NCBI GenBank assembly: GCA_037957365.1 | Contig: JARHVA010003635.1 | Location: forward strand, 1,032,501-1,096,500 | Source of the DNA: Torreya grandis | Taxonomy: Eukaryota; Streptophyta; Pinopsida; Cupressales; Taxaceae | Length of the DNA: 64,000 nt | Reading direction: 5' to 3' | Translations under genes and position numbers: made by a program | Shown: piece by piece, positions 24,686 to 38,559 of the stretch | Position numbering within the stretch: the stretch's first letter is position 1 | Layout: every line of letters begins with the position of its first letter | The notes under the pieces: generated by a model | What the model was told of the DNA's origin: nothing | Seen by the model: the letters and a program-made list of their open reading frames with translations, nothing else | Database searches by the model: none

Positions 24686-27600
24686 TATTATAGCCCAAAT
24701 TTTCACCCTAGATAATTTAAAGAGACCTTATCAAATTTTGGATAACATGTAACTATCTGTTCATATAGGCAAGTTACTACAAGAGATAGATCTCTAAATT
24801 ATAGCCTAGTTCCTTTGATTTGACTATTTAGGTTCATACACTACACTAGATTACTCACTTTTTGGAGGTGAAAAGGGAAGAATTAAACATAAAAGTAACC
24901 TACACTAATGGAGTAGATACACCAAAGATATATCCATAAATGTACTTGCATTTCAGCTAAGAACGTAGGTTGTTAAATTTTATCTAAACTCAAGGTTATT
25001 ATAACATAAGTTTTTCTACATGGAAGCATATTTACATTCATTTCCAAAGTTGGTAAACTAGGAGGTATGATATTAGACACTTCTAATCTCATTAAAACTT
25101 AAAAATAAAACTAACAAACATATACACTTCATAAGACTTATTATAAGAAATGATACTCATATAATACATACAAGAATAAAATGGAAGCAAGGAGAAATAA
25201 TCATCACTTTTAATCCAAATATACTACTTAACGTACTTAATAAAGAATTTTAGAGACTAAACCATCTTGATAAAACCTTATTCAAAGGAAAAACAAGATG
25301 TCAAACTAGTAGGGATTTGCCATACCAATTATGGATCCATTACAATGCCAAAATGGCTTCAATATATAGAGAATAGGATAGGAGAGAGAAAGAGTGATAT
25401 TGAAGAGTCACCATGCCAAGTGTCAAGTATTTTATACTAGTTACAAGGTAAGAGGAGGAATATAAAACAAGCCATAAGGTTCTCTAGGATAAGTGTCTAT
25501 CAAAAATGTAACATCCTCCTAAAGTTGGTGAAGGGACACTTCATTGTCCTTGAAATTTCTCTCTTGAAGGAGATTTCACTTAACTACCTAAAACTACCTC
25601 AGAAGTCATTGAGACATGTACCCTAACATGATAATATGTAAAAAATATTTAAGAATTCCTTGTACATCCCTCAACTAATGGTCTTCTCTTTTCCAAATTT
25701 CATTCACTTTTTTGCAGTCACTCAATACTCTTCTTGGCTTATACTTTCACACTTGTCACTTAGATGGCTTGTAAATTTTCATGATAATTTGTTTCATATA
25801 TGTGAAACACATCATCATATCTTATTTTAAATATATTCCATTAAGTATACCTCAAGAATATTCAATATCACATTCCTCATATCAAACTTAGGTAGTCACC
25901 TTGCTTATCATTGTTCTAACCAAGACTACCTATAATAAATAGTTTAACATAGGGGTTTACATACATGAATAGGGAAATAATATGATTTTATGATTTATAA
26001 AACATATCTACACTCTTAACACAATGGATTTCATTAATCTATTCTCTTTTGCACCTCTAATTCAACTCAATTCTTGTAAAAAACATAAAATTGGCTCACT
26101 TGTACAAGTGATGGTACATAATAATTGAGTTTCAAGGATCCTAAGAGAGTTTCAAGTTGATCTAGATCTCTTTATAGATCAATTTATCCATTCTAGATTC
26201 ATTTCTATTCATCTTTTTCTCCTCACATTCTTACTATGCATTCTAGATACCCCTAAGACGAAATTATGCCAAAATGACCAGTTTTGAGTTATTCTTTTTA
26301 AACCAATAAATCTTAAACTCTTCCATGAAGTCTATAAAATTTATTTGGAATATCATATGTCATGTGAATGACATTCTAAACCTGATGGTTCATGCCTAGT
26401 TCTTAGGCCTAATAACCATAGACTATGTTTCTAAGTACGTGACCACTTTTGAGTGGTTCCAATGGATGTAGGTGTTTATTAATACTCATTAATCCTTAAT
26501 TAAACATTATACATCATCCCATAGTCATTAAAAACTATTAAATTCATATTTTCACCATTATTTCACTAGGGCTATAGGTTGTCTTGCTCATGGAGTGCCT
26601 TTGGTCTGAGATAAAATAGAGAGCACTTCCTTTATTAGTTTGACCTAAAGGAGATCATGGAGGTATTTATTAGTTCACTATGATATTTTTTATCAATTTT
26701 AAAATTCATATCATACTTTTAGAGTCCATAACACTTCAAATTCTCTAAGACTAGATATAGGTCTATTTGCTAGTGTAGAGTTTTGGTTGACTGAGTATGA
26801 GGTTTTGAAACTCAGTTTGGATCCACCTTTACTATGTTTATATTGCCTCTAATAATCACATGAAATTATGATATAATCACCATTAAAGTTATTTATATAT
26901 GTTAATATCTATTTTATTACTCTATCTATCAACCAAACCTGCATCTTTCATGTGCTTAGACTAGTATGTAGATCTCACTATAAATCATATGTGTTTATTG
27001 AAGAATATAAGGGATTGATGTAGGTAGTGATATGTATTTGATCACTATGTTTATAATTTAAATTTATCCTAAGATCACTAGGACCATTTCATACCTAGGT
27101 GATCTCATTTTTTCTTTGAGACCATGCATCATCCCACTATCATCAATACACTATAGGTTTATAAGTTGCTCCAAGTTCATTTGGCTTCTTAACATTGTAT
27201 TTCTCTGAATGTGTTTGTTAGAAACTTGACTAAGTTGAAAATTCACTAAAAAATAACTCTATCCTAACCTAAAAACTTCCTCTTATTTTAATACATGACA
27301 TTTAGGCCTAGGCTACAAGAATGAATCCATTAGGCTCACCTAGACATTATATATTCCCACCATGGGATGACATTGTGTATAAATTGAATCCTTTGTAGGG
27401 AAGTTAATGTAAGTATTCTCATTTGTAAATTTATTCATCTTGATTGACTATAGGCATTAATTGATGGTGTCTTTACTATGTTGATGAAACCTAGATGACT
27501 TGAGAACTCTACTCAAGTCTTGAAATTGTACACAACCTATCTCTTGAGTTTTGGATAGTCTTATAATTCTTTATACATACCTACAGATGACTCTAAACAT

Positions 27601-27975
27601 TAAGACTCTAATTAGTTTGGAGGTGTTAACAATCTTAGTGAATATTCATATAGTACAAACCACAAATTTTAAAACCATATAAATTAAATGGAAGTAAACA
27701 AGGACCCATAACCTGAACCCATTACATTTACTTCAACTCTTCTTACCATGTTCACGCCAATTGAAAATCGTTGACCCTTCTTGACCTGTCCAAGGGAGTG
27801 ATAGGAGAGAAAAACTAGTTTTTGGCAATTTTGGATCTATTGAAGCCACTTGATCCTATAAATGACCTATTGGGATCTAAATACACCTTCTTGAATCCTT
27901 CACATGTGCCATATGAGTCATCTTAGTTTGTATAACATCTGAAACTACCCTTTTTTCAAGTGATCTTCTTACTCT
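24686..27975 (-). repeat. E2 right (5') LTR, truncated
   Basis: Collinear with the left LTR from its start TATTATAGCCC through CTACCCTTTTTTCAAGTGA, then broken. The outer 0.3 kb seen at 20840-21163 is absent. Confidence 0.83.
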
Positions 27976-27990
27976 AACATTAATCTTTAC
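27960..27990. other. Deletion junction between E2 and E3 LTRs
   Basis: E2 LTR homology ends near 27972 and E3 LTR homology begins near 27980 (compare 32640). Both sequences contain a TGATCTT at or near the breakpoint, consistent with a microhomology-mediated deletion. About 0.3 kb of E2 and about 1.6 kb of E3 LTR are missing. Confidence 0.6.
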
Positions 27991-28795
27991 TTCATGACTC
28001 AATGCATGTCATTGATATTCAACTATGAGATTAATTAAATGCATACCATTAATTCTTTATCTTTGCATGATCATGACACTTGGCACATCAATGTTTGTCC
28101 TTGGGATCCTTTGAATATTTGACTTGATGCTCTCCACTAGGTCTTTGAATCATGATTTTACACACACTGTTGATCTAATTGGACCCACTAACTTTGTCAT
28201 AAGGATGCTCACTATTAGATCTTGACTTGGCTTCCATGATTTGGACACTTGTCTTCACTTTGTTTATCTCAGGTCTACTAACTTTTTGACATCAATCTCA
28301 CCATTGATATTTTATTGCACAATTTAACATGCACCATTGATCAAATTGGGCCCACTAACCTCATCCTTATCCACACACCATTAGATCTGATCCAAGCTTA
28401 TGTGATCTTGACACTTGTCAGATCTATGTTAAACATGAATCTTGTTAATGATTTTTAAATTTAAATGGCTACTTACTATGGCTTAAATTCAACATCTCCA
28501 CTCATGTCCCAAACTACTAGATTACTTTTGAAGACTTAGATCTTTATATGGAAAAGTCATCAAGACCTCAAACTTGTAAGAGATAATCTTGGCATAAAAT
28601 ACATCATGTCTATGTAATCGATTAGCTTTGGTTGACTTCTTGAATGTACTTATGAAATTCATAACCAATCATACTTTGTTCATTTCTATATGACATGCCA
28701 TGACAATCTAGTCCTTCCTCTTCATTAGGAACTCTATTTATCTATTTAAACCATATCCAGTCAAGGATTCTTATGTAGGCCAAATTTGGCCAACA
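27980..28795 (-). repeat. E3 left (3') LTR, 5'-truncated remnant
   Basis: Matches 32640-33447 closely in order and content, including the terminal block CCATATCCAGTCAAGGATTC shared by both copies. Confidence 0.85.
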
Positions 28796-28840
28796 CCTTT
28801 GGTGAATCAACTAGGAATCATGTCTGCTATGCTTGAGAAC
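28796..28840 (+). other. E3 internal-edge motif resembling a tRNA-Arg primer site
   Basis: Plus strand reads CCTTTGGTGAATCAACTAGG, then ATCATGTCTGCTATGCTTGA. It is the same arrangement as at 12465 and 62543. Confidence 0.55.
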
Positions 28841-29089
28841 CTAGACCCTTTGTCTTAGCTAGTCCATTGGGCATGGAGTCTATTCTCTCATTAAACATAT
28901 TGATCTTAATCTAAAAACTAGTTGATAACATTTGGATAACTCCTTTTGAAGCAACAAGGAAAATAAGAATAAAACAAACAAAGGCAAGTGCATGCAAGCA
29001 CTTGAAGGAAAGAAAAAAACAACTAAACTACTAAACAAATATGTACACAAACACTTAGAGAAAAGCATGAAATCTAATCTAATGTATAC

Positions 29090-30885
29090 AACATCATTTT
29101 ATAACTGATCGTCCTAGATCAAAAGGAAAACTCCTTAAGTCACCTTCATGTGATGAATGAAGATATGAAACAAGTTGCCTATTATAACTTTACTTTGTTG
29201 AACTCAGTTGTTCCATGATTTTCAATCCCCTTGGTAATTCCCCAAATGAATCATTAGCATTAAACATGTTCCTAATGAATACAAATTTATCCTAATTCTA
29301 AAGATTTGCCTCATGCTAGTGATCCATGATGCAAAATCTCTCTAATATGACCAAAGCTAAAGGTACTAGTGTGTCATCCAAACTTGAATAGAAATATTCA
29401 AGTTCATTCCAAAAGACAGCCTCCTCTTGGTCATTAGAAAGGATGCCAATCTAAACCTCATTCATGTCATTCTCATTAAAGATAACATGTTACTCAAATG
29501 ATTTAATTGAAACTTGATCTAGTTTAGTTTTGACCTCTTCATTTGTTATCATATGCTCATGATATCCAACAACACTAGTGATCAAAGTGTCCTCATGAAA
29601 TATTACCTCATACTTATTTATAGCTTTATTCAATGCCACCATGCCATCATTAGCTACTTCAATATGTTACTCATGCTTCATATTATTAGTATTCTAATTT
29701 TGATCTTCAAGATATCTACTACTAGTGAACACTTCAAGCTCTTATATGAATCTATGGTATAACCGATACCATTAATCCTCTTTAACCTACCTATCAAAGA
29801 CTACCCCCCACTTGTTAATGCTTACTTGGAGCTACAAACTAATCATGTATGTCATTTTAAAATATGATATTTGATATATTCACTATACTCAACTCTTGCA
29901 ACTCTTTTTTTCTACAAGATATAGGATCATCATTTTCAATGTATAAAGGCAATTCACAGAAAAAGGTTTACCCCTTCTTTAACTCCATCTTGTGGCTCTT
30001 TTACAATTATAACCTCATCTTCTACCTTCAAAACCATAGGTTCTCATTGACAAAAAAAGAGGGTGGTATGGAAATATATCTCCTTGGGATGCTCAAAACT
30101 TGATAAAGTATCCTTCAAACTTAAGATTTTAGGTTTAGGCTTATTGGAGGATTTTTGGAGAGGTTCTTGAGGAAGGGAAAGAGAGTTCATTGGCTTGACT
30201 TCAAATATATTCTCTCCTTCTTATTATTTGGTGGGAATAGGACAAGGTTCTCTCATAAGTGATGGCATAACATAATTAGGATCTATGACATGAGGTAGCC
30301 TTCAATATGACATGTTCTCAAGATCTTAAAGAGGGATATGCATAGCTTGAGGAAGACTTGGAATCAAAGAAGGTGGACTAGGGATAAGAAACTATGGTTG
30401 AGGTTGCTTGGATTGAGTTTCTTGATTCTCCCACCTCTCTAATCTATCTATCCACCATTATATTAGAGTTCTCATTTCACATAACTCATCATTTATAATA
30501 CCATATTGGGCTTCTTCTCTAACTAACATCCACTTACCTATCAACATTTGAACTGACTTCATCATCCTCTCAACACTTGAACTGACTTCATCATGAGATG
30601 AAAATGGATCACATCAATTTCTCTATCCCATTTTCTCATCACCTCTTTAGATTTTAACATATTTGGCTTGAATTCCAACAAGGATGTGGTAGCATAAACA
30701 TAGTTTTGACAAGGTTGGATAGAGGGATAGGTAGGTGCATATAAAGGATATATAAGCTCATTTTATGGATGATAAGAATGATTATATTACTAGTAAGGGT
30801 CATAATAAGGTTGGTAAGCTTCATATGGTTGATGATATGGCTCATGAACCTAATTAAGATAGAATTATGCACCAAATACATCCAT
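29090..30885 (-). pseudogene. E3 unrecognised frame, homologous to the E1 frame
   Basis: Three blocks match E1 in order. The start has a tyrosine-rich run (HEPYHQPYEAYQPYYDPY). The middle has NIFEVKPMNSLSLPQEPL against NIEVFESFSFPLQNSL. The end has DKFVFIRNMFNANDSFGELP against HEFVFVGDQFAIDDSFEKIL, then SFPFDLGRSV against NFPFDPSRSC. Numerous stops and frame changes. No known domain recognised; the pattern of conservation between two non-autonomous elements suggests the protein once mattered. Confidence 0.5.
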
Positions 30886-30987
30886 AAAGACTCAAAAAAT
30901 AAACTAGATAAAGATAAAACTTACTTAAAGGCTTACCTAGACTGCTATAACCAATTTAAATCTTGGAGTTGACATTGATGTTTGTAC

Positions 30988-31006
30988 ACATGCTTCCAAA
31001 GGCTAA
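30988..31006 (-). promoter_or_regulatory. E3 candidate primer-binding site (degraded)
   Basis: Minus strand reads CTTTGGAAGCATGTGTAC just inside the right LTR, a degraded form of the E1/E2 site. Assigned mainly by position. Confidence 0.35.
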
Positions 31007-31007
31007 T

Positions 31008-33447
31008 TGGATAAAGAGAACACTAAAACTCTTATCTCAATTAATAATGTAGTAAGTCCCACAAGCATGATAGAAACTATTGTGGCTTCACTTTGTACCC
31101 TTGAAGAGGGTTCTCCAAGCTCTCTCAAAATGAGATACAGTATGATAACAACCCCAGGCTATGGGTTACCTATGGTGGGTTTGGACCTCCGAAGAAGGTT
31201 GGATTCCTCTTAATGGATCACTTAAACTAATACTACCACTGATAAAAGGGGAAAGGGATCCTAAGAAGGATAAAAGGTGATGCACAAAATAAAAATGGGA
31301 AACCCCCATAAGCTTGAACCCACACTAGATCAACAAAAGATAATAATAGCTCACACAAACTCACTAACTAACTAATTTCATAAGTGTTTCATGGACTAGG
31401 TTTAGGTAGAACACTAGTCCAGACCTATAAATAGCATGAAATCACCTTAGAAGAGGAAAGGAAGGAGTATAATAGATATGAAAGAATATCCTTCACAAGG
31501 CCATCATGCACAACTCACTAAACACTAATCCAAGGTAATAGATAGGTAAAGAAAGTCTTTTATTACATCAAGAGATATTTATTATAAATACTTGATAGGG
31601 TTTAGCCTTATCAAGATGAGAATATTTTTTAAAAACTTAGAGAGTCCCTTGCTCTTCAAGATCAAAAAGTCCTTATGAGAATTCAAAATTAGAGAGAGAT
31701 TATAATTTTGAAGAAAATGGAAGATATAGGATAAATAAGAGAGAGAGGGAGCACAAGTATAGAAATCAATGAATGAGTTCTAATCACTTTTATGGAGTCC
31801 CAACCACCTTTTTTTAATTTTCCACTACCTTTTCAGTTAATAAGACTAATCCTTCCTCAACAAGTTATCCTACATTTGTCCCAATAGCCTTCAAGCTTTT
31901 CTCATTAGCTGAGGGACATGCACTAAAAGATAATAATCTACACTCTCCAATCCCCAAAAATGCTCCTTGAACTTCTATGCCATCTGTGAATTAATTTCAT
32001 TATAAGGATAAAGTATTCATACTAAAAGACTAGATAGATCCATGATCATGTTTGCTTTAAGTGGCTGTAAGCACCTACTTGTCGAATCTATAGCTTTGTC
32101 AAAGGACAAGATACTCCTACACATCTACCCCTACTCCAAAACTAATATTAGGTCTATTTAGCTTAGAAACCAATCTATTTATTATTTTTCCTATAGTTAA
32201 TATCCTTGAAGAGCTTACTGACTACACATCATCATTCTTGAACTACATTAGGTCTAAATAGACCTATTCTAACTCCGAACCTTGTGGGAATCAAGAAGCC
32301 ACTGCACACAAGGATCTACCTTCATGAAATGATGTTGAAACCATAATAAAACTAAGTATACATGAATTAGACCCTCTAATAGAGGTCTTGATTGAGCCTC
32401 AATGACATCCTTTAAAATAGTTTCCTTGGTTCAACCTAAAACATATTTGATCTCTATTTAAAGTCTCAAGGCTTTGAATTTGGATATTGGGCTTTGATCT
32501 TGATCTGGGTTTCTTAAAATGTGCCACGTAGTAGTTCTTTATTTATTTTCAAGATTCTATTATCAGCTTCATCTATCCCTATGCTTGCACCATGTGGTAG
32601 CCTCATGTTTGATCTAGTTCCTTGACCTATGCACAATTGATCTTTACTTTATGACTCAACATGTGACATTGATCTTTAATTATGAGATCAAATGCATATC
32701 AATGATTGTTTAACTTGTCACAATCATGACACTTGGTGTATCAACATTTGTCCTTGGGATCCTTTGATTATTTGACTTGATGCTCACCATTATATATTTA
32801 AAGCATGATTTAATGTATACCATTGATCTAATTTGACCCACTAACTTTGTCATATGGTCATTCACCATTGGATTCTAAATTATCTTCCTCAATTTGGACA
32901 CTTTTCTTCTCTACGTTTGTCTTAGGTATGCTAAATTTTTGAACTTGAGCTCATCATTGATATTTGAGTGCATAATTTAATGCACTCCATTAATCAAATT
33001 GGGGCCACTAACCTCATCATCATTTGCATGACATTAGATCTTATCCAAGCTTCCATGATGTTAACACTTGTTGGATCCATGTTAAACCTAAAGCTTGTTA
33101 AAAAAAGTTAAATCCAAATGTCTACTTACAGTGGCTTAAATTTGATTTCTCCACACACATCCTGGACTACTAGATTACTTTTGAACACTTATATATTGAG
33201 ATGAAAAACTCATAAAGACCTCTAACTCATAGGAGATGACATTGACACAAAATAAATTTTGTTTATGCAGTCCATTAGCTTTGGTTGACTTCTCAAATGC
33301 ACTTATAAAATGAACAAGAATCTTAATTTGTTCATTTTTTCATGATGTTCCTTGATGATATGGTTCTTCCTCTTCAACAAGAACTTTGTTAAACTATTTA
33401 AACCATATCCAGTCAAGGATTCTTATGTGGGCCAAGTATGGCCAATA
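31008..33447 (-). repeat. E3 right (5') LTR
   Basis: About 2.4 kb; its last 0.8 kb matches the left remnant. The shared family block is at about 31155-31222 (AACCCCAGGCTATGGGTTAC near its start). Confidence 0.78.
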
Positions 33448-36400
33448 ATACCACAATAACCTCTTATAATGCACCTTGTCTAAGGGAGAGATCGAGGCTT
33501 GATAGGTTCATCTTCAAAGTTAAATATTCCTATTTTTTTCATCCTTTATAAGAATAGATAGATATGCATTTATACTTCTCTCCTATGAATTAGGATTCTA
33601 TATAAATTGATGTGAGCATATGTCTTCTATGCATGTTTACTTTTTAATTTTTATTACCCTCACTTTATGCCACAAGATTTGGTGAGCACTAGATTATAAT
33701 TTACTTTACTTGTTATTAGTTTAGTGAATATGAAAACATATGGCCTAGTTAGAGTATTTTATAATTTTTCTTGATTGGAGGCTTTGGAACCCTCCCTAGT
33801 GATATTATTATCATAAGAGATCCATTGGGTAGGTCTAATATATCTATCTTGGTCATGACCCCAAATATCTAATGTGTCAATAATCAAAAGTATAATTAGG
33901 ATTTATCTTCTCCCAACTAGGATTGATTTATAGATTAGTTGCATTTCCCTTTACATATAAGATGAAAATATTTAGCTAAATTTTACAATTATGTTCTACT
34001 TAAATTTCATGAATTGGATATTGAAAAATCATTATAGAATGGTTTTTCCCATCTTAAAGGACAACATATATGCAATTAGATGTTTCCTTTTCCCTTCTTG
34101 AAATCATGAAAAAAATAGGTATCTAGCTGTTCAATCATATACTTACTTGAACATTCCTATAAATACTCTACTCCTTTCTTATTTAGATTTTATTTTTTCC
34201 TTATTATCTCAAAAATGGACTAAGTGTTTATACAAATTTATTCTTCTATTTAGTCAATTTTCTATAAAATGGACTAAATTGGATTTGGGATTGAGATAAT
34301 GACTAAGTTGTCACATAATTTTTTATTCTATACTTAGTCATTTCTCAACTTTTACCTTGGTCATTTTCATTTGAAATTTCTTAACCATTGGATATTAAAT
34401 TTAGAATTTGTTGATTGTGTTTCTTTGATTTATTTCCAATATGTGTCTAAATTTATCCTAGAGAATTTATTATGCCATATGACACCCTTTCACAACTCTT
34501 GGTATCCCTGACCCATGTAAAAATGTTGTGACTCTTGGTCAATTTTTGATAATTTTCCCTAGAGCCACGTGTCAAATTTCCACTTCTCTCAGAATTAGTA
34601 AATTCTTAAAAAAGGTTATCAGAGCCACATGGCATATTTATACCACTCTATGAGACTTAATCAATTCAAAATATTTACTTGAGAGCCTCTAACTCAATAA
34701 AATCCTCTAGGTAAGCAAGTTATAAAAATGATGGCACTCAACACGATCTTAGTGACCTATTGTCCAAACCTACTCCATAAAAATTAAAATACATCAAGTA
34801 AGTAGATTAGTGTGATACTACCAATTGAATGATAATGATGACCTACTACCTTGGGATAATCTGTATAATTTCCAAATACATCAAAGCTCCTAGGTAATTA
34901 GGATGATACCACATAAAAAAATCTTGCTTCATTGTAGCCAAAGAAATAATTAACACATATTGATCCCTAGTCGAGTAGTAAAAAAAATGGATCATCAATG
35001 TGGTAAGGCACTACCAAGATATGACTCATTGGTGATGATGTCATAAAGACACTAGTTTAAATTTGATGGCTTGTTTGGTTGTCAAAGCCCAAGATGGGAC
35101 TGTATGTTCAATTTTATTTAGAAGATCAAATTACATATTTTTTCTCACCAAAAAATGATAGAAAATAATGGAATCTAATACAATTATATATGGTCACATT
35201 AATCATGGTATGGCATGCATGTTGGGATTGACCGTAGTGTATAAAAGATGAATATATACCTTAGATAAGTGTGGTTTCAACTGTATAAGATGTGGGTGGC
35301 TAGAAATATTGATGCAATATCAACTACATTATCTTACAAGCATTCATTCCCAATTCAATTAAGCATGGTACCTGATATTTTCATGATGAAATTATGTGGG
35401 ATTCATTCCCAATTGATCTCAAGCGGACCTACCACATTGATTATTTGTAACTTCCCTAGTAGTGGGCTAAATTTAAAACTCAATAGATTAAATTATCTAT
35501 ATAATATCATCTCCTACATTGTAATAAGGGATAGTCTTTTTAGGATTAGTGAGACTATGCTTAGTTATCTCCTTTTAGTCTTAGCATTAGAGTAGTGGAG
35601 CAATCACTTTCTTTCATGTGTTTTTCCTACTCTCTATATTAGTTTTCTATGTTGAGGATATTTATAGTCCATGTATATAACTCACATGAGAATCTGATGA
35701 ACTCCCAATTGATCCCTTTAATTGAAATATCTTTTTCTAAAAGCATTGTCACTTGATAGACTTGGTCTTTGCATGTATATGATGATCCTATTTTCCTCAT
35801 TAGCTTTATTTTTTTGTTTCATAGACTCTTTCACCATATTTATTTAGAGTTATTCTAGGTCTAACTCAATTAAGGACCATTTTATCCAAGGATTTGTCTA
35901 CTCAATAGACTCAAATTGATCTCTATTAGAAAGTGGGATCTTTATTCTCTTTTATCTTTGTCTTTCTATCTTTTTATTTTTATTTTATCAACCTTGTTAG
36001 TTTAGTTTCTAAGATTTAATTTTAATCTAATTTTTTTACCTTGATTTAATGATCCTTTGTTTATCTATTTCTCATTTATGAATTGTTGAACTTATAAGCA
36101 ATAGACATTTCCTTTTGAATCAGTTGTTTATATTCATCATGAGATCATTCTATTGGTTCCTTTAAGAAATAATCTCTACATTTAGAATGCATATGATTAG
36201 TCTAAAATAATCATTAAATCCCCTTGAAATGGAATGGTCACAATGATTCAAATAAATTACCTTACATAGCAAGACCTTGGGGATATTTTCCCATGCAAGT
36301 CTCCTTTTAAGATAGGTAGGGATTAACAACCCATGCGTATTATTATTTATGTCAAAAGACCCCTCAACACATAATACCAATTTTTGTACCAAAATTAAGA

Positions 36401-37770
36401 GTATTAATAGCAATCACAATCAATGAAATGACATAGACATAGACACATAATAATAAAGGCACTAGTTCATAGTTCTAAATAGAATGCTAGAATTCACCAT
36501 TATTGAAATCACCAATAAGGTATGAAGGATATTTCTTATCTGATAGATAGATATTATACTAAAAATAAAATAAAAAATCTTTTACCTTGGGAAATAACAT
36601 ATTCCATTAGTGGATATTCTAATATTCACATGCTTAATTGGGTGTGAAGAGATCATGAGGTGCATCCACTATGAATGGTTTTCTCCACTTAATGTTAACT
36701 GCCTTAGTATTTTATAACTAAATATTTGAACTAGTTCATCATTAGATTAGAACATCATGTTTCAAACATAGATTAGAGAGTGAGTGCATTGAACTATGAA
36801 TGAAGGGAACTATTAAAACTTGGTGGGAATTTCATAGAGTAGATGAATTATAATTAAATAAGACTTGTGAACTATTGTGCACTCAATTCTAAAGAACATA
36901 GACTATCAAGGAATAATGACCTCTATTATAAGAGAGAGTGCATAAAAAATCATGTTCATAAGTGTGTGTATGTGTCTTCCATAGAGGGTGTAAAACCCAA
37001 ATATTAGGTTCACATATTTGGATATACTCTATCAACTCTTCTAAAAACATGGTACATGCATCAAGATCACATAAGAGAGATAAAGAATTGGCCATAGGTC
37101 CAAAAATATTTAATCCAAACATTTGTTTTTGAGGATGAGAACCTAATGGTACACCAAGTTATACATAAGTTTAAGATAATTTTTTTTGTCATATCTAAGT
37201 ATAAGATATTAACAGTATACTAGACTCTACTTTGTAGGATGAAGTAACCAAATATTTGATTGCAACTCTCAAAAATTATAAATAAAATAAATAGAATGAA
37301 TAACTCATGATACAAACTTGAAAGAGAGTCTTAGACAAGGAGGAATAAATGGAATGTGATTACAATGATTATGACCTATATTTGGAAGGATTATTTGAGC
37401 CAGAGGGATATGTAGAGGAAACCAAGGTCAAAGTCAAATAAAAAAATGAAGATAAACAACTATGAAATATACATATTCATAAAAAAAGTCTAGATAATAG
37501 TGTAATACATTACTAGAAGTGGTTGTAGCAGAATCTATTAAGATCTATTAAATAAATTGGTGGTAAATATTGGAATATATTCTACACCAAAACTTGTGAT
37601 TTTAGGCGATTATTAGACACATAATTAGGTCTCTATGGGATTACAACTCCTTCAATATTATTAGGATGTATTTATAATTAAGTTAATTAGGTGAAAGAAG
37701 TAAAACCTTCTCTATGTGAGATTCACATAGAGCTAAAATAGTGGGTGTGGCATATGAATAAGCATCTACA
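33448..37770. other. Unclassified 4.3-kb region
   Basis: No domain was recognised. The longest frame is 108 codons at 35269-35595 on the plus strand, without a family match. It lies upstream of the E6 reverse transcriptase. The natural guess is that it contains a decayed 5' LTR, gag and protease of E6. I could not match it to a downstream LTR. The phrase ATTCATTCCCAATT occurs twice (about 35341 and 35401). Confidence 0.4.
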
Positions 37771-37779
37771 TAGGATAAG

Positions 37780-38480
37780 TATAAACATGAAGTTAAACAT
37801 AAAATATGAAGTAGATTGGATGTAATATGTAGGCATTGTATATCTAGTGGAAAGGAAAAACTAAGTTAGCCCCATGGTGGTTTAACCTAATAAGTATGGG
37901 AAAATAATAGTTTGTGGAGATTAATATGTACTAAATGATGCCTGTATAAATGACCCATTCTCAATTACATTCATAGATGAAAGTCTTGGAGTTAGTTGTT
38001 GGGCATGAAGTGTATTATTTTATGGATGGGTTTAGTGGTTATCATCAAATTCTAGTTGTAGCATATGATCAGGCCAAAATAAAATTTGTAATAAAATTGG
38101 CCTTATTTTCATTTATATTGAATAATTTTCCATCCGTGTTCTCTATAGCTATGGTCATTATTTTTAAATATTTAATTGATAATTTTCTTGAATTTTACCT
38201 AGATGATTGGGTTGTATTTTTCTTGTTTAAGGAGAACTTGTCTAATTTTCCACTTATTATGGAATGGTGTTGAGCAATGTGCATTACACTAAATCTAAAG
38301 AAGTTATTATTGGTCACACATTTTGGTGTTCTATTGGGACATGTAATATGTAGTGATGGTATTTTGGTGGACCAAGATAAAATAATAATGATTATGGGCA
38401 TGCCACCTCTTATAATTCTGGTAGAGGTCTAATCTTTTTAGCGTATACAAGCTATTATAAACTATTCATAAAAGGATAAG
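37780..38480 (+). pseudogene. E6 Gypsy reverse transcriptase
   Basis: The N-terminal part reads EVDWM.YVGIVYLVERKN.VSP and YGKIIVCGD.YVLNDACIND. A one-base frameshift near 37980 leads into an open stretch of 98 codons (37977-38273). It contains VVGHEVYYFMDGFSGYHQI and, near 38192-38210, the catalytic FYLDDW with both aspartates kept. It continues as LNLKKLLLVTHFGVLLGHVI after a stop. These match plant Gypsy RT (…YSFMDGFSGYHQ…YLDDW…). Confidence 0.88.
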
Positions 38481-38559
38481 TAACTATGCCCACCCCTATG
38501 GAAAAAATATTACACAAAGATACTGGGTTTGAATGGACCAAATAATACCAAGTGTTTGT

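Larger units (their letters stand above)
17218..27975 (-). mobile_element. E2: gag-protease-only Gypsy element, right end truncated
   Basis: LTRs lie at 17218-21163 (about 3.9 kb) and 24686-27975 (truncated). The internal region of about 3.5 kb carries Gag (23750-24340) and retropepsin (22380-22700) on the minus strand, then a weak conserved frame near 21900. No RT, RNase H or integrase motif was seen. The right LTR lacks its last roughly 300-350 bases compared with the left (20840-21163). It runs directly into LTR sequence of E3. The missing tail was not found elsewhere in the window. Confidence 0.82.
27980..33447 (-). mobile_element. E3: non-autonomous relative of E1, left LTR truncated
   Basis: The left LTR remnant (27980-28795) and the right LTR (31008-33447) bound about 2.2 kb of internal DNA. 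The internal region holds a decayed frame similar to that of E1 and no RT, integrase or protease. The LTRs end GGCCAACA (left) and GGCCAATA (right). The LTR sequence is also related to that of E5, for example the series of GACACTTG and CACTAAC phrases. Confidence 0.78.

Noticed and set aside
34612..34627. GGTTATCAGAGCCAC, resembling a Copia primer-binding site
   Set aside because: No LTR end, polypurine tract or Copia domain nearby; judged coincidental.
35269..35595. 108-codon plus-strand frame in the unclassified region
   Set aside because: No domain or conserved motif recognised, and no second copy in the window. Length is within chance for AT-rich DNA of this size.
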